Shown here piece after piece: positions 50,332 through 61,286 of a stretch of DNA of 64,000 bases (its first letter is position 1; each line of letters begins with the position of its first letter). Below the pieces are notes generated by a model. The model saw only the letters and a list, made by a program, of their open reading frames with translations. It was not told where the DNA came from and did not search any database. The translations under genes and the position numbers were made by a program. The stretch comes from Candidatus Obscuribacterales bacterium (GTDB lineage: Bacteria; Cyanobacteriota; Vampirovibrionia; Obscuribacterales; Obscuribacteraceae): positions 124,001 to 188,000 of the forward strand of contig JAIETF010000007.1 in the NCBI GenBank assembly GCA_019745415.1. The letters run 5' to 3'.

Positions 50332-50709
50332 ATGACTATTAATAATGCCGAATTAGAATTCTCCGTGGTCAAGCAAGCGATCATTCCCTTTCTGCGCGAG
50401 AACTGGCTTGAAATTGACCTACCCGAGCAAGAGTCGGGTTTTCCAGACGGACGCCTGACCATGGATGAACTAGTGTTTGCCTATGAAAAAGCTAAAGCCA
50501 ATGGCAAAATTGTCGACGCTTATGTTCTTAAGCAAATCATCTCGCGCTATCCACAGATATGCCGCGCCCACGATGACGGTTACTGGGTAGTCGACGAAGA
50601 AAAGCTTGGCATATCGGAAGAGGACATCTCGGTCTATGCCCAACTGCTCGACCCAAGCAAACCAAGCTGGGCGACAAAACCAAAACCTTTTCGCTGGCTG
50701 TGGTTGTAA
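50332..50709 (+). CDS. Hypothetical protein, 125 aa
   Basis: ATG 50332 with GAGG upstream, 11 bp after the previous stop, so probably in the same transcript. Acidic-aromatic sequence; the stretch FPDGRLTMDELVFAYEKAKA resembles an EF-hand-like DG...TxDEL turn, but only one such site is present. It ends RWLWL. No family recognised. A GCCCAC/GTGGGC hairpin follows at 50728-50755. Confidence 0.55.
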   Translation: MTINNAELEFSVVKQAIIPFLRENWLEIDLPEQESGFPDGRLTMDELVFAYEKAKANGKIVDAYVLKQIISRYPQICRAHDDGYWVVDEEKLGISEEDISVYAQLLDPSKPSWATKPKPFRWLWL

Positions 50710-50727
50710 CCGAATCAGGAGGAAAAT

Positions 50728-50755
50728 AGCCCACCCTGCGGGCGAGGCGTGGGCT
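50728..50755 (+). terminator. Probable terminator after the 125-aa gene
   Basis: AGCCCAC and GTGGGCT form a 7-bp stem around a GC-rich loop, followed by TAGTTATATT. It is 19 bp after the stop codon. Confidence 0.5.
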
Positions 50756-50823
50756 TAGTTATATTCGCGAGCACTGGAGGGAAAGCTGGAGGGCTCGAGG
50801 AAACCAGTAGCGTTTCGCGAAGC

Positions 50824-50870
50824 AGACAAATAGGCTATCATGGTTATACAACCATGAGGCCTATTTGTCT
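50824..50870. other. 20-bp perfect-stem hairpin near the CRISPR array's distal end
   Basis: AGACAAATAGGC (50824-50835) pairs with GCCTATTTGTCT (50859-50870), and TCATGGTT (50838-50845) with AACCATGA (50850-50857), leaving an ATAC loop and one small bulge. The symmetry makes it usable on either strand. It may end pre-crRNA transcription, which runs leftward past 51090, or be part of a small RNA. No long T-run is present. Confidence 0.6.
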
Positions 50871-50900
50871 TTGTCTATAGATGATAGAAAACACGCTTAT

Positions 50901-51035
50901 ATGAACCGCATGCTGAAGGTGACGGTTCTGCTTGCCACTCTCGGTAGTATCGCTCTCTATTTCGGCATCAACTATTTATCGAGCGTGATGACTAACGCGC
51001 TCGATAGTGTAAGTAGGGCAGGGAAAGGGAAGTGA
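50901..51035 (+). CDS. One-helix membrane microprotein, 44 aa
   Basis: A short frame (MNRMLKVTVLLATLGSIALY...) with one hydrophobic helix (residues about 7-27) and a basic end. No good ribosome site is visible. It lies between the long hairpin and the array's distal end. It could be a real microprotein or chance. Confidence 0.35.
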   Translation: MNRMLKVTVLLATLGSIALYFGINYLSSVMTNALDSVSRAGKGK

Positions 51036-51089
51036 GGGTTTAGAGGGGGTGTGAAATTACAGTCAAGATTTTAGTTAAGCAACAAAATC

Positions 51090-54000
51090 ATCCTAAACTC
51101 CTCTCGGAACCAAAGAATAGAGGACTCTCAATCTGGACCATTAGTATAGGCTATGATTTGTCTTGTTCAACTCCTGCCGGAGTCAAAGAATAGAGCACGC
51201 AAAGCTTTGCTTGCCGATGGAGTCGGGTAATAATAAGCTCAACTCCTGCCGGAGTTAAAGAATAGAGAACCTATAGGTTTGAATGGTGTATATACCTTGT
51301 TTACGCATGCTCAACTCCTGCCGGATTCAAAGAATAGAGAACTTTCGCAGTCGGAGCGCTAGCCTGACCATCCATCAATGCTCAACTCCTGCCGGATTCA
51401 AAGAATAGAGAACCCTCGTTCTTTCTTGCGTTCGTAGCCTTTTCTCGTATGCTCAACTCCTGCCGGATTCAAAGAATAGAGAACTTGAGGTCCTGTCCAA
51501 ACATCATTTCATGCACGATTGATGCTCAACTCCTGCCGGAGTCAAAGAATAGAGAACGTTCGCCCGACTTACGCTCAAACGTGTTGACTTTATGCTCAAC
51601 TCCTGCCGGAGTCAAAGAATAGAGAACTTGCAATCAACGGTCGAGTGGGTGATATCACCACTTACAAATGCTCAACTCCTGCCGGAGTCAAAGAATAGAG
51701 AACATCAGCTTCCGACGCATTCTTTACTTTTGCAAGCGCATGCTCAACTCCTGCCGGAGTCAAAGAATAGAGAACTCGGTAAAAGTCTCACCATCAATCA
51801 ACACATGCCCATATGCTCAACTCCTGCCGGAGTCAAAGAATAGAGAACTTTGACATGCCAGCGCCCGGTCTTACGCTTCTGCTCATGCTCAACTCCTGCC
51901 GGAGTCAAAGAATAGAGAACGTCGATATGCACACCCTCGGCGCTTACTGTCTGGAATGCTCAACTCCTGCCGGAGTCAAAGAATAGAGAACTCTTCTTGT
52001 TAAGGCGAAGCTGATTGCCGAGGTCGAATGCTCAACTCCTGCCGGAGTCAAAGAATAGAGAACCTTGTTCTGGCTCACTAAAATACCTCGGTTGTCTTGA
52101 TGCTCAACTCCTGCCGGAGTCAAAGAATAGAGAACTAGGGTAGTGAGAGCCAGAAGTTTGTGGGAACTAATATGCTCAACTCCTGCCGGAGTCAAAGAAT
52201 AGAGAACCGCCAGTCGGTAACTGAAAGCTAGCGCCAGGAACCATATGCTCAACTCCTGCCGGAGTCAAAGAATAGAGAACACGGAGCGCTTTTAGGCATC
52301 TTTGGCAGCTTTAGTCCATGCTCAACTCCTGCCGGAGTCAAAGAATAGAGAACTGCCCTCGCCTGTGGTGTCAGTCCAAATTTTTCAGATGCTCAACTCC
52401 TGCCGGAGTCAAAGAATAGAGAACATTACAATCTTCCAAGTTAGTTACCTCCTGCTTCCTATGCTCAACTCCTGCCGGAGTCAAAGAATAGAGAACTGCC
52501 TTCAAGTTTTTTTCCAGTTCCGCAAGTTCAGATGCTCAACTCCTGCCGGAGTCAAAGAATAGAGAACTCGCCTGCTTATTGCTTGTAATGTCGAAAGAAG
52601 AATATGCTCAACTCCTGCCGGAGTCAAAGAATAGAGAACGCAAAGCAAGCACAGAAAGCAGAGCAAGCGAAACAGGCTATGCTCAACTCCTGCCGGAGTC
52701 AAAGAATAGAGAACACCAAATCCGCCGCCAAACATTTGCGCAAAAGCATGCTCAACTCCTGCCGGAGTCAAAGAATAGAGAACTGCTGGCTGGGGTTTCG
52801 TAGAGCTTCACCCCGATATGGAATGCTCAACTCCTGCCGGAGTCAAAGAATAGAGAACAGCTTTCAAGCTGAAGATGATAAGCCCTGGGATGAATGCTCA
52901 ACTCCTGCCGGAGTCAAAGAATAGAGAACCAGCTATGCAGATTTAGCCAAACTAAATTAGAATTATGCTCAACTCCTGCCGGAGTCAAAGAATAGAGAAC
53001 ACGAACACCCCCGACCGGTGGAGAGACCACCGAGCAATGCTCAACTCCTGCCGGAGTCAAAGAATAGAGAACCTCGCTGCAATTATCGGCGGTGCCTATG
53101 CGCAAATGCATGCTCAACTCCTGCCGGAGTCAAAGAATAGAGAACATCCTCGAAAAATTAGGCGCAAATCAGAAGCGTCGATAATGCTCAACTCCTGCCG
53201 GAGTCAAAGAATAGAGAACGCCGTGCAAAGCCAAGATTCTTTTAGCGTTACCGAATGCTCAACTCCTGCCGGAGTCAAAGAATAGAGAACCACAGAATCC
53301 AATAGCGGTAAGGCTGGCTCTGCTATGCTCAACTCCTGCCGGAGTCAAAGAATGGAGAACAACAACCCTAAACAACCTTAGCCGTCTCTTCTTTATGCTC
53401 AACTCCTGCCGGAGTCAAAGAATAGAGAACATCGTTCGTGGATTCAGGCACAGAACGACCTTTACTTATGCTCAACTCCTGCCGGAGTCAAAGAATAGAG
53501 AACCTCCGGCTCTTAGTAATCCGCCGTTTGCGTATCCCTTATGCTCAACTCCTGCCGGAGTCAAAGAATAGAGAACTTCGTTGCGACTGCTCACGCTTAC
53601 GAGCTGCCTCGAATGCTCAACTCCTGCCGGAGTCAAAGAATAGAGAACTGCGTGCTCCACCGTCCAATCTTTGACGTACTTATATGCTCAACTCCTGCCG
53701 GAGTCAAAGAATAGAGAACCACCAGTTTTTAAAGCGATGCTTAAGCAGTCTAAAATGCTCAACTCCTGCCGGAGTCAAAGAATAGAGAACGGCTTCTGGA
53801 ATTGCCAAGTTAACGGGCATAACCTATGCTCAACTCCTGCCGGAGTCAAAGAATAGAGAACGGCTCTCTCATTTTTCGCCATCCAGTCACCTGTGCTATG
53901 CTCAACTCCTGCCGGAGTCAAAGAATAGAGAACCCGACCTCTTTGAAGCCTTCGACGGTAAAGGTCGTTTTATGCTCAACTCCTGCCGGAGTCAAAGAAT

Positions 54001-57000
54001 AGAGAACCTCATCAGCAAGGCTTTCATTGGCAAGCTGCTTGATATGCTCAACTCCTGCCGGAGTCAAAGAATAGAGAACATTATAAAGACGATCCCTTCC
54101 ACGAGATCGCGCTGCTATGCTCAACTCCTGCCGGAGTCAAAGAATAGAGAACAACGGAAGTTTCAATCAGCGACGAGCAGGAAGAACGATGCTCAACTCC
54201 TGCCGGAGTCAAAGAATAGAGAACAAACAGTCCTTGCTCCCCTTTGTATGGAATTGGCTATGCTCAACTCCTGCCGGAGTCAAAGAATAGAGAACTTAAG
54301 TCGAGCGGGCAAACCACTTTCTGAAGCGTTATGCTCAACTCCTGCCGGAGTCAAAGAATAGAGAACCACAATTACAACACAAAAAGGGCAGTGATCGAGT
54401 AATGCTCAACTCCTGCCGGAGTCAAAGAATAGAGAACGTTTTGTCTTTGACTGGTTGAATGACCAATGGCTATGCTCAACTCCTGCCGGAGTCAAAGAAT
54501 AGAGAACGTCGTCCGGCACCGGGTCGTAATTTGCCTGTCCGCGATGCTCAACTCCTGCCGGAGTCAAAGAATAGAGAACTACTCTGAGCTTTCTATGGCT
54601 TTGTTTTTTCATCGATGCTCAACTCCTGCCGGAGTCAAAGAATAGAGAACTACACAGACGCAGCCGGTGAGCCTGTCGTGGAATAATGCTCAACTCCTGC
54701 CGGAGTCAAAGAATAGAGAACCAGAGAGCCAGGCATGTAACTGCTAAAATAATTGGTTTATGCTCAACTCCTGCCGGAGTCAAAGAATAGAGAACTGCCA
54801 GACACGTTTTGCCCCAATTGCAATCGTACCGAATGCTCAACTCCTGCCGGAGTCAAAGAATAGAGAACAAGGACCTTCTTGTAATAGGTCACTTCAAAAT
54901 AGGGATGCTCAACTCCTGCCGGAGTCAAAGAATAGAGAACTTCGCTATCCCGGCGGTAAGTCGCGAGTCGCTAACATGCTCAACTCCTGCCGGAGTCAAA
55001 GAATAGAGAACTTTAAAGCCTGTTTGCCAATTGGTTCCCAATCGTCATGCTCAACTCCTGCCGGAGTCAAAGAATAGAGAACCTTAGCCGACTTCAATAA
55101 ATTTATATCGCTCTCTTTATGCTCAACTCCTCCCGGAGTCAAAGAATAGAGAACCTACGTGCTGGTCCCACTGATAGATCGGCTTGTCGCTATGCTCAAC
55201 TCCTGCCGGAGTCAAAGAATAGAGAACCACCACGCATCAGAGAGCGCTTGTAGGCACTCGTATGCTCAACTCCTGCCGGAGTCAAAGAATAGAGAACCTC
55301 GATCTCTTGCTCTTGTACGGCGTCAAATCGGTGATGCTCAACTCCTGCCGGAGTCAAAGAATAGAGAACCTTGAACACGTCCTTAGACAGGAGCTTACCG
55401 CTCAAGACGATGCTCAACTCCTGCCGGAGTCAAAGAATAGAGAACGCCCATGCCAGCGGCAATGCGAGACATCAGCTCCGGATGCTCAACTCCTGCCGGA
55501 GTCAAAGAATAGAGAACATCCAGCCAGTCAGCGATTATGTCGCCGTGGCAAGTGCTCAACTCCTGCCGGAGTCAAAGAATAGAGAACTTTCTCCTTTAGT
55601 TTCTTGTCGCCCACTCGCTGAGTGCTCAACTCCTGCCGGAGTCAAAGAATAGAGAACATCTTCTCTGAGTGTTCTCGTTATAACTTCTTTACTGTGCTCA
55701 ACTCCTGCCGGAGTCAAAGAATAGAGAACCTTTGTGGCTTTGGTCCACTTGAGCGACTGAACGAAGTGCTCAACTCCTGCCGGAGTCAAAGAATAGAGAA
55801 CCCGGTTGATTTTTTCCCTCACCCATTCAACATGCACGTGCTCAACTCCTGCCGGAGTCAAAGAATAGAGAACCAGGGAAAGAACGCAGGAAATCACACC
55901 GGTATATACGTGCTCAACTCCTGCCGGAGTCAAAGAATAGAGAACGCGCTAGAGAGCTGGGCGCATCGAACGCCGATATGTGCTCAACTCCTGCCGGAGT
56001 CAAAGAATAGAGAACAAGGCAGACCGGCAAGCGGAAACAACGGCGCACAGTGCTCAACTCCTGCCGGAGTCAAAGAATAGAGAACGCTTGGTTGCTTTTG
56101 CAAGCCTGATGCTTGCCACGGCGAGTGCTCAACTCCTGCCGGAGTCAAAGAATAGAGAACAGTGTCAAGAATTTAGCTACTTCCGAGCAGCTGTGTGCTC
56201 AACTCCTGCCGGAGTCAAAGAATAGAGAACTGGCCAGCCAGTAGAGACCGGTTTACCAGGGAGTGTGTGCTCAACTCCTGCCGGAGTCAAAGAATAGAGA
56301 ACTTCCTTATTACTTGCTTCGTTTCTTTGAGAAAGCTAAGTGCTCAACTCCTGCCGGAGTCAAAGAATAGAGAACTATTCATAGCGACATGCCAGAGGAA
56401 GGGGAAATAATGTGCTCAACTCCTGCCGGAGTCAAAGAATAGAGAACAGCTTTTGAGTATCAATTTTAGTAGTTGTTCTTCAGTGTGCTCAACTCCTGCC
56501 GGAGTCAAAGAATAGAGAACATGGTGTGCCAATAATTTGCTGGACCAACAAGAAACGGTGCTCAACTCCTGCCGGAGTCAAAGAATAGAGAACAGATTGC
56601 CGTTACAGTATTTTGGACAGAGGAATAATGTGCTCAACTCCTGCCGGAGTCAAAGAATAGAGAACGCCTAATTGGTGACTGTAAACCACCCGGCACAGGC
56701 AGGTGCTCAACTCCTGCCGGAGTCAAAGAATAGAGAACCAACAATTGAGCGCAAACATCGACCAGACTAGAGCAGGTGCTCAACTCCTGCCGGAGTCAAA
56801 GAATAGAGAACACGATACTCACATTCCCGCTGAATTGCTGCCAGTTGCGGTGCTCAACTCCTGCCGGAGTCAAAGAATAGAGAACCCAACAGCAAAGATG
56901 TTAGTACCGACTATGGTTGTGAGTGCTCAACTCCTGCCGGAGTCAAAGAATAGAGAACAATAAATATATACACTTGTATGTACACACGGATATAAAGTGC

Positions 57001-57323
57001 TCAACTCCTGCCGGAGTCAAAGAATAGAGAACCCAACTTCTTCCCAGTGCGATAGATAATTGAAAGGTGCTCAACTCCTGCCGGAGTCAAAGAATAGAGA
57101 ACTTTTAAGAGCCTTATCGCCTAATTGCTGCTCAAGCTCGAGTGCTCAACTCCTGCCGGAGTCAAAGAATAGAGAACCCAGTCAAAGTTTGAGGAACCAA
57201 CATTCAAAGACCAGGTGCTCAACTCCTGCCGGAGTCAAAGAATAGAGAACCACCGGGTTCATACTCTTTGCCCTTGCTATTGATGGAGTGCTCAACTCCT
57301 GCCGGAGTCAAAGAATAGAGAAC
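51090..57323 (-). CRISPR. CRISPR array, 87 repeats (36 nt) and 86 spacers
   Basis: I counted 87 repeats from 51090 to 57323 (last repeat 57288-57323), unit spacing 69-76 bp, spacers 33-40 nt. In crRNA sense (minus strand) the repeat begins GTTCTCTATT and ends GTTGAGCAC, with a stem ACTCC/GGAGT and a GGCA loop. Orientation comes from three points: repeats decay at the left end (51090, 51163, 51235), the cas genes and leader are on the right, and variant strata run the same way. Left-end strata: the first repeat has 7 mismatches; repeats at 51307, 51378 and 51449 have GGATTC in place of GGAGTC. Repeats from 51307 to 55482 have A as the first + strand base, and all 25 from 55552 to 57288 have G. 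Isolated variants occur at 53325 (GAATGGAGAAC) and 55119 (CTCCTCCCGG). Confidence 0.98.
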
Positions 57324-57572
57324 AGCGAGCCCTGAAAACACCATAGGTATTTTATCCGATCAGTCAAAATCAAGTACCTTAAGAAGAACTGTGCCATATA
57401 TGCGCTTTTCACTCAATTATCTCGCAAATGAAGAGTCAATTAAACGGAAATAGCTTTACTCTTGGAACTTTGCAAGGACCCATATCCAATAAAACCTCCA
57501 GAAACCAGGAAACGGTGGACCTAACTCGAAAACAATCCTAGAAAGTTTGAATTATATCGAAAGGTCCATGAA
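57324..57572 (-). promoter_or_regulatory. CRISPR leader
   Basis: AT-rich 249-bp stretch between cas2 and the first (newest) repeat, the expected leader site. On the minus strand a TTGACT (57362-57367) and a TATGGT (57340-57345) sit 16 bp apart, a weak sigma-70-like promoter that would start transcripts close to the first repeat. No other gene is visible. The array could also be read from the cas promoter, as the genes share the strand. Confidence 0.7.
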
Positions 57573-57866
57573 CTAAATAATTGCAAACTTAGGATCATCA
57601 CTAGACCACTCTTCCGGACGATTAACGAGAGCAATTCTATCAACACAATTGCCACATAGTGGCACAAGCAAAATGCTGTCTTCATCGCTCAAGACCTGTG
57701 CAAGTTCCCACCGAAGTTGTTCAAGCATTCGCTTGCTCATACGGCATCTAAAGATTGAATATTGAATTCGCTCGCCGTAGCCATTCAACAACTTGTATGC
57801 TTTCCTCCATCGCCGAGGATCCCTTATATCGTAACAAACCATGTACCAATCTCTTTGTCCAGCCAT
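57573..57866 (-). CDS. cas2: CRISPR-associated Cas2
   Basis: 97 aa, usual length. Ferredoxin-like fold with the N-terminal strand WYMVCYDIRDPRRWRKAYKLL (conserved Asp of the acidic pair in YDI) and the segment GYGERIQYSIFRCRMSK typical of Cas2. Works with Cas1 to capture new spacers; a dimer bridges two Cas1 dimers. Ends at the leader edge; starts 3 bp after the cas4-cas1 stop. Confidence 0.96.
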   Translation of the reverse strand: MAGQRDWYMVCYDIRDPRRWRKAYKLLNGYGERIQYSIFRCRMSKRMLEQLRWELAQVLSDEDSILLVPLCGNCVDRIALVNRPEEWSSDDPKFAII

Positions 57867-57869
57867 ATT

Positions 57870-59564
57870 TCACCGAAGCCTCAATCTTGCATAGAGACCA
57901 CCTTCAGTCATCCACTCTTTCTCTAAAAGCCGAACTTCCAGCTCGATCATCCTCGCATAACTTAGGGAGTATCCAATGATTGGATGCTTCCAAGAGTCGG
58001 CTTTGCGTCTCTCATAGACCTCAATAAAACGACGTTTTCCAGAGTCACTCAACCAGACCTGCCCCGGTGTCTCAACAAAGTCCTCCGAAGGACTCCACTG
58101 AAGTCTGTTGATAGAGTTCAGTACGGGAATGTCAACCAGCAGACATCGAAAGACCTCCATAACATCCAACGCCAATGGCGGCGCAGATGAACGAGGTTGA
58201 TGATAGAAACCAAACGCAGGCTCTAGTCCAACAACATTTAGGGCTTGAATTACATCCTTCAAGAGCATTCCGTAACCGTAGCTCAACAAAGCATTAACCC
58301 GGTCTTTCGGCGGTCTTCTATTCCTTCTATGGAATCTGAGCGCCTCAGGAACTTCTTCAGAAAGTAAATCATCAAAAGCAGAAAAATATAGAGCGGCAGC
58401 GCCTCCCTCAAACCCTCTTAACTTCTCGACGGCTGAAACGGAAGGAACCAAACGCTGAAGAACCTTTATCTTCTTTATTACATCTCCGAGATTCTCGTGT
58501 CCTTGTTCTGTTCGACTCAAGGTCCTCTTCAAAACTTGTCTTTGCATGTCCATTCTGCAAAGCACAGTCTGCTTAGCAAGCTTCAAACAAAGGTCAGGAT
58601 CTAGCAAAGCCTTAAACTGCCTAATTTTCTGCTGAACTCTGTTTGATCGAGCAGAAGAGAAACATCCTAGGTACTGACCGCTGCTAGCGACGTAATGAAC
58701 ACCAACTCCTTCTTCGGCACAAAATCGAAGTGCTTGCGTTGAGATCTGAGAGAAACCGTTAATGACAATCTGGGAAACATCATTTACGGGAAGTTTAACG
58801 GTCTTGCTATTGCTATCTTTATACTCAATTTTCAACTGGTCACCGGTTCTTCCAATCTTTGCCCCCTGTTCCACAATATGAATAACCTTTCTATCGTCAT
58901 CAGGCGGAAAAAGTCTTAAAGCAGGCAAATTACCATTAGACTCTTCCCTTGAGGAATGTTTAGTGAATCTTGCCTCCTCGGGGAGACACACTGGAGCCAG
59001 TGAACACTTAACGCATAATCGCTGATTATCTGTAACTGGAGGTCTCTCAACACTCGACCGAAGTTGTCTTGCCTCTGCGATAGCAGAAATCACTTCCGCT
59101 CTCGCTTCTTCATCGACAATAATTTTCACCAGTACATTATCACCATGGTAGCGAACGCGAGCTTCCGTAACTTGACATTCTCGGGCATTTTCAACAAGCA
59201 GCGCGTAAGCTAGAACCTGCAGCCTATCACTAGGCCAAGCTTCAGGCTTGCTGCCGTCAGTCCTCATGGACCGTCCACGCTTGTGCTCATAGGGAATAAT
59301 GCAACCATCCTTGGTGCGCAGCGCATCAACCTTTCCCCTTAAGCCTAAGCTCGAACTCTCTAGACTAAGAGAGCACCAATCATTCTCATCATCTTCAAGT
59401 TCTGTGTGAAGCCTTCTCCCGGCGAAAACAGCCTCATCTTGTACATACTGCTGCTCAACCTCTTCAAGATAGAAGAGCCTTCTGCAATATCTAAGAGCAT
59501 GGAGAGCATTCACTCTCAATGAGTCTTGTTCACATCTGCTTATCGAACCAGCATCCAATGTCAA
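57870..59564 (-). CDS. Cas4-Cas1 fusion protein
   Basis: 564 aa. Residues about 1-205 are Cas4, a RecB-type nuclease with a 4Fe-4S cluster: Cys in LRYCRRLFYLEE, the metal-binding Asp of GKVDALRTK, the E-x-K of IPYEHKRG, and the Cys cluster LCVKCSLAPVC. Residues about 225-564 are Cas1 integrase: the conserved Glu in FEGGAAALYF, LLSYGYGMLLKDVI, the His of FGFYHQPRSS and the Asp/Glu of LALDVMEVFR. Cas4 trims prespacers and reads the PAM; Cas1 inserts them. Cas4-Cas1 fusions are known from the MYXAN/DevRS and I-G-type systems. The start is the ATG at 59564. Confidence 0.96.
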   Translation of the reverse strand: MTLDAGSISRCEQDSLRVNALHALRYCRRLFYLEEVEQQYVQDEAVFAGRRLHTELEDDENDWCSLSLESSSLGLRGKVDALRTKDGCIIPYEHKRGRSMRTDGSKPEAWPSDRLQVLAYALLVENARECQVTEARVRYHGDNVLVKIIVDEEARAEVISAIAEARQLRSSVERPPVTDNQRLCVKCSLAPVCLPEEARFTKHSSREESNGNLPALRLFPPDDDRKVIHIVEQGAKIGRTGDQLKIEYKDSNSKTVKLPVNDVSQIVINGFSQISTQALRFCAEEGVGVHYVASSGQYLGCFSSARSNRVQQKIRQFKALLDPDLCLKLAKQTVLCRMDMQRQVLKRTLSRTEQGHENLGDVIKKIKVLQRLVPSVSAVEKLRGFEGGAAALYFSAFDDLLSEEVPEALRFHRRNRRPPKDRVNALLSYGYGMLLKDVIQALNVVGLEPAFGFYHQPRSSAPPLALDVMEVFRCLLVDIPVLNSINRLQWSPSEDFVETPGQVWLSDSGKRRFIEVYERRKADSWKHPIIGYSLSYARMIELEVRLLEKEWMTEGGLYARLRLR

Positions 59565-59694
59565 TCCCCTCCAAAATAAGCTCTAGCAATTAGGCTTAAC
59601 GAAAAGCCCTACTAAAGCTATCGCCTTTCGGCGTCAAGGAACTGTCATAAGATATTCAATTATCAGGGTGCAATATTCCGAATCGGAACTTTAG

Positions 59695-60390
59695 CTATGT
59701 GGGAGCCTCCGGCGTCCAGGTCCAGGCAGAATCGGGAGGTTCGGGTTCTAGCTGCGCAGTAGGTGCATAAAGCGCGCTTACACTCTTGCTCGAATCAACT
59801 CTATCAATCTTCACCGACAATCGGCATGAGCCTTTCACTGGTAGCTTTTCTGCACATATAGGAGTGTACCAATGTGCAGCTTGGGGTGCGCGAGAGACTC
59901 GAATATCATCAAATAGCAAATTATTGTCTCCAGCAAACGGAAGACCGTATAAACGGCTTCCCAATTTTCCTTCTACACCGCCTTGGATACGATTGATAAT
60001 TTCAGGATCCTCAGATTGAACTCCAACAACACAATTCAGTCCAGCAAGGAGCTCTCTCTTGGCTGGTACAATCCAGTACTTGGAGCCTTTAGCCCTGTCT
60101 ACAAACTCCTTACCAGAGGCTCCTACTGGATAAGTATGAAGCTGCTGATAAAGAGTAATCTTTTCACCAAACTCTATAGCCCCGAGAGCCAATCTAAGTT
60201 TCGGAGCGTTAGGATCGATCTGAGTGACAGGACCATCAACGTCAGTTCTCACCTCAATACCAGCCAGGTTAAGCGCTAGGCCCCAAGCAGCAGAAAACGG
60301 AATGATAGGGCTTGTGCTTCTAAAGACACCTGCTTGAAAATATCGAAACGCAGCAAAAGGTGCAGAAAGTTTGAGCCATATCTCATTCAT
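59695..60390 (-). CDS. cas5: CRISPR Cas5 (DevS/Cmx5-like)
   Basis: 231 aa. RAMP fold: begins IWLKLSAPFAAFRYFQAGVFRS, the family N terminus, and contains a Gly-rich loop (GVEGKLGSRLYGLPFAGDNN). It caps the 5' handle of the crRNA in Cascade. Its ATG overlaps the cas7 stop by 4 bp. The 130 bp to cas4-cas1 holds only a small CGCC/GGCG hairpin near 59623. Subtype is inferred from the neighbours. Confidence 0.88.
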   Translation of the reverse strand: MNEIWLKLSAPFAAFRYFQAGVFRSTSPIIPFSAAWGLALNLAGIEVRTDVDGPVTQIDPNAPKLRLALGAIEFGEKITLYQQLHTYPVGASGKEFVDRAKGSKYWIVPAKRELLAGLNCVVGVQSEDPEIINRIQGGVEGKLGSRLYGLPFAGDNNLLFDDIRVSRAPQAAHWYTPICAEKLPVKGSCRLSVKIDRVDSSKSVSALYAPTAQLEPEPPDSAWTWTPEAPT

Positions 60391-61286
60391 TTCTTTGCTC
60401 CTGCGGCAGATACCTGCTCAGCAATCGCCTTGAGACAGATTTGAGTATTCTCGAAGAGATGCGCTCCAGCATCTGTGAGTCTCTGTTTTTCAGACTTCTC
60501 CATGTTTCTGACAAGCTCACCAGCAATCCAAAATTCAGACGCAGGCAGATCATTTTCATTTAGACGGCTAAGTTCAGGAAACTCACCAGCCTCATTAAAA
60601 CCATAGGTGTTGAACCCCGCAACCAAACTCTGGCTAATGCGAATAACCAGACTTCGCGGCGCCATCTCAAAAAAGCTTCTAGCATGCCCACCAGCAACGT
60701 TGGAAAGCTCACCTATCGACTCAAGGAGTACGGCAGTCCATTTAGGACCGTTAGAGTTCTTCATGCAGTCTGCTATAGATAACGCGAAGGGATACTGAAA
60801 TGCCGTATAAGAGATCTCCTTATGAAGAAGTCCAGAATTATCCTGGTTCTTCCAGGGGCTACCACCGGCATTCTGAGGACTCTGATGAAAAGTTGCATCA
60901 AACCTATAAGGGCTCAAGGCTACAGCTAAATTCATTCGCAATATACTATCTCTCTTAGCGGGCCTACCGGTTGGCTTCATTGTCTTTCCATCGGCTACCA
61001 TGTAACCAAAAAAGAAATCATCGGCATACTTGTCTGCATTCGGAAAGTCCTTAAACTCCACTGCAAGCTGGTCTTCATTGTGCAATCGGCTTCGATTACA
61101 TTCCAATCCTTTTAAAGCTATTACCTCCCTAAGAGCATTTCGCATTGATTCAGGACTAATAACTGCATATTCCTTGCCGGCGCGTGTTATCTTCTGAATC
61201 ACCGTTCTATTCGCTTCACTCTCTCCTCGATAGTTTGAACTTGGAGCCACATAAGTTAGCACCGTACCGAAAATATTCTTAGTCAT
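60387..61286 (-). CDS. cas7: CRISPR Cas7 (DevR/Cst2-like) backbone subunit
   Basis: 299 aa from ATG 61286, with AGGAGG 7-8 nt upstream inside the cas8 end (8-bp overlap); an earlier in-frame start exists but lacks a ribosome site. N-terminal FGTVLTYVAPSSNYRGESEA and ISPESMRNALREVIALKG match DevR/Cst2-type Cas7, which wraps along the spacer RNA. Contains GGHARSFFEMAPRSLVIRI. In Myxococcus the homologue DevR also affects development, but no such role can be inferred here. Confidence 0.9.
   Translation of the reverse strand: MTKNIFGTVLTYVAPSSNYRGESEANRTVIQKITRAGKEYAVISPESMRNALREVIALKGLECNRSRLHNEDQLAVEFKDFPNADKYADDFFFGYMVADGKTMKPTGRPAKRDSILRMNLAVALSPYRFDATFHQSPQNAGGSPWKNQDNSGLLHKEISYTAFQYPFALSIADCMKNSNGPKWTAVLLESIGELSNVAGGHARSFFEMAPRSLVIRISQSLVAGFNTYGFNEAGEFPELSRLNENDLPASEFWIAGELVRNMEKSEKQRLTDAGAHLFENTQICLKAIAEQVSAAGAKK

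Noticed and set aside
50332..50709. EF-hand calcium-binding protein
   Set aside because: Only one loosely fitting DG...DEL turn; the first loop ligands are missing.
51592..57245. Many 60-150-codon ORFs on both strands with repeated MLNSCRSQRIEN or VLYSLTPAGVEH
   Set aside because: They are translations of the CRISPR repeats, which lack stops in some frames; the spacers between supply random residues.
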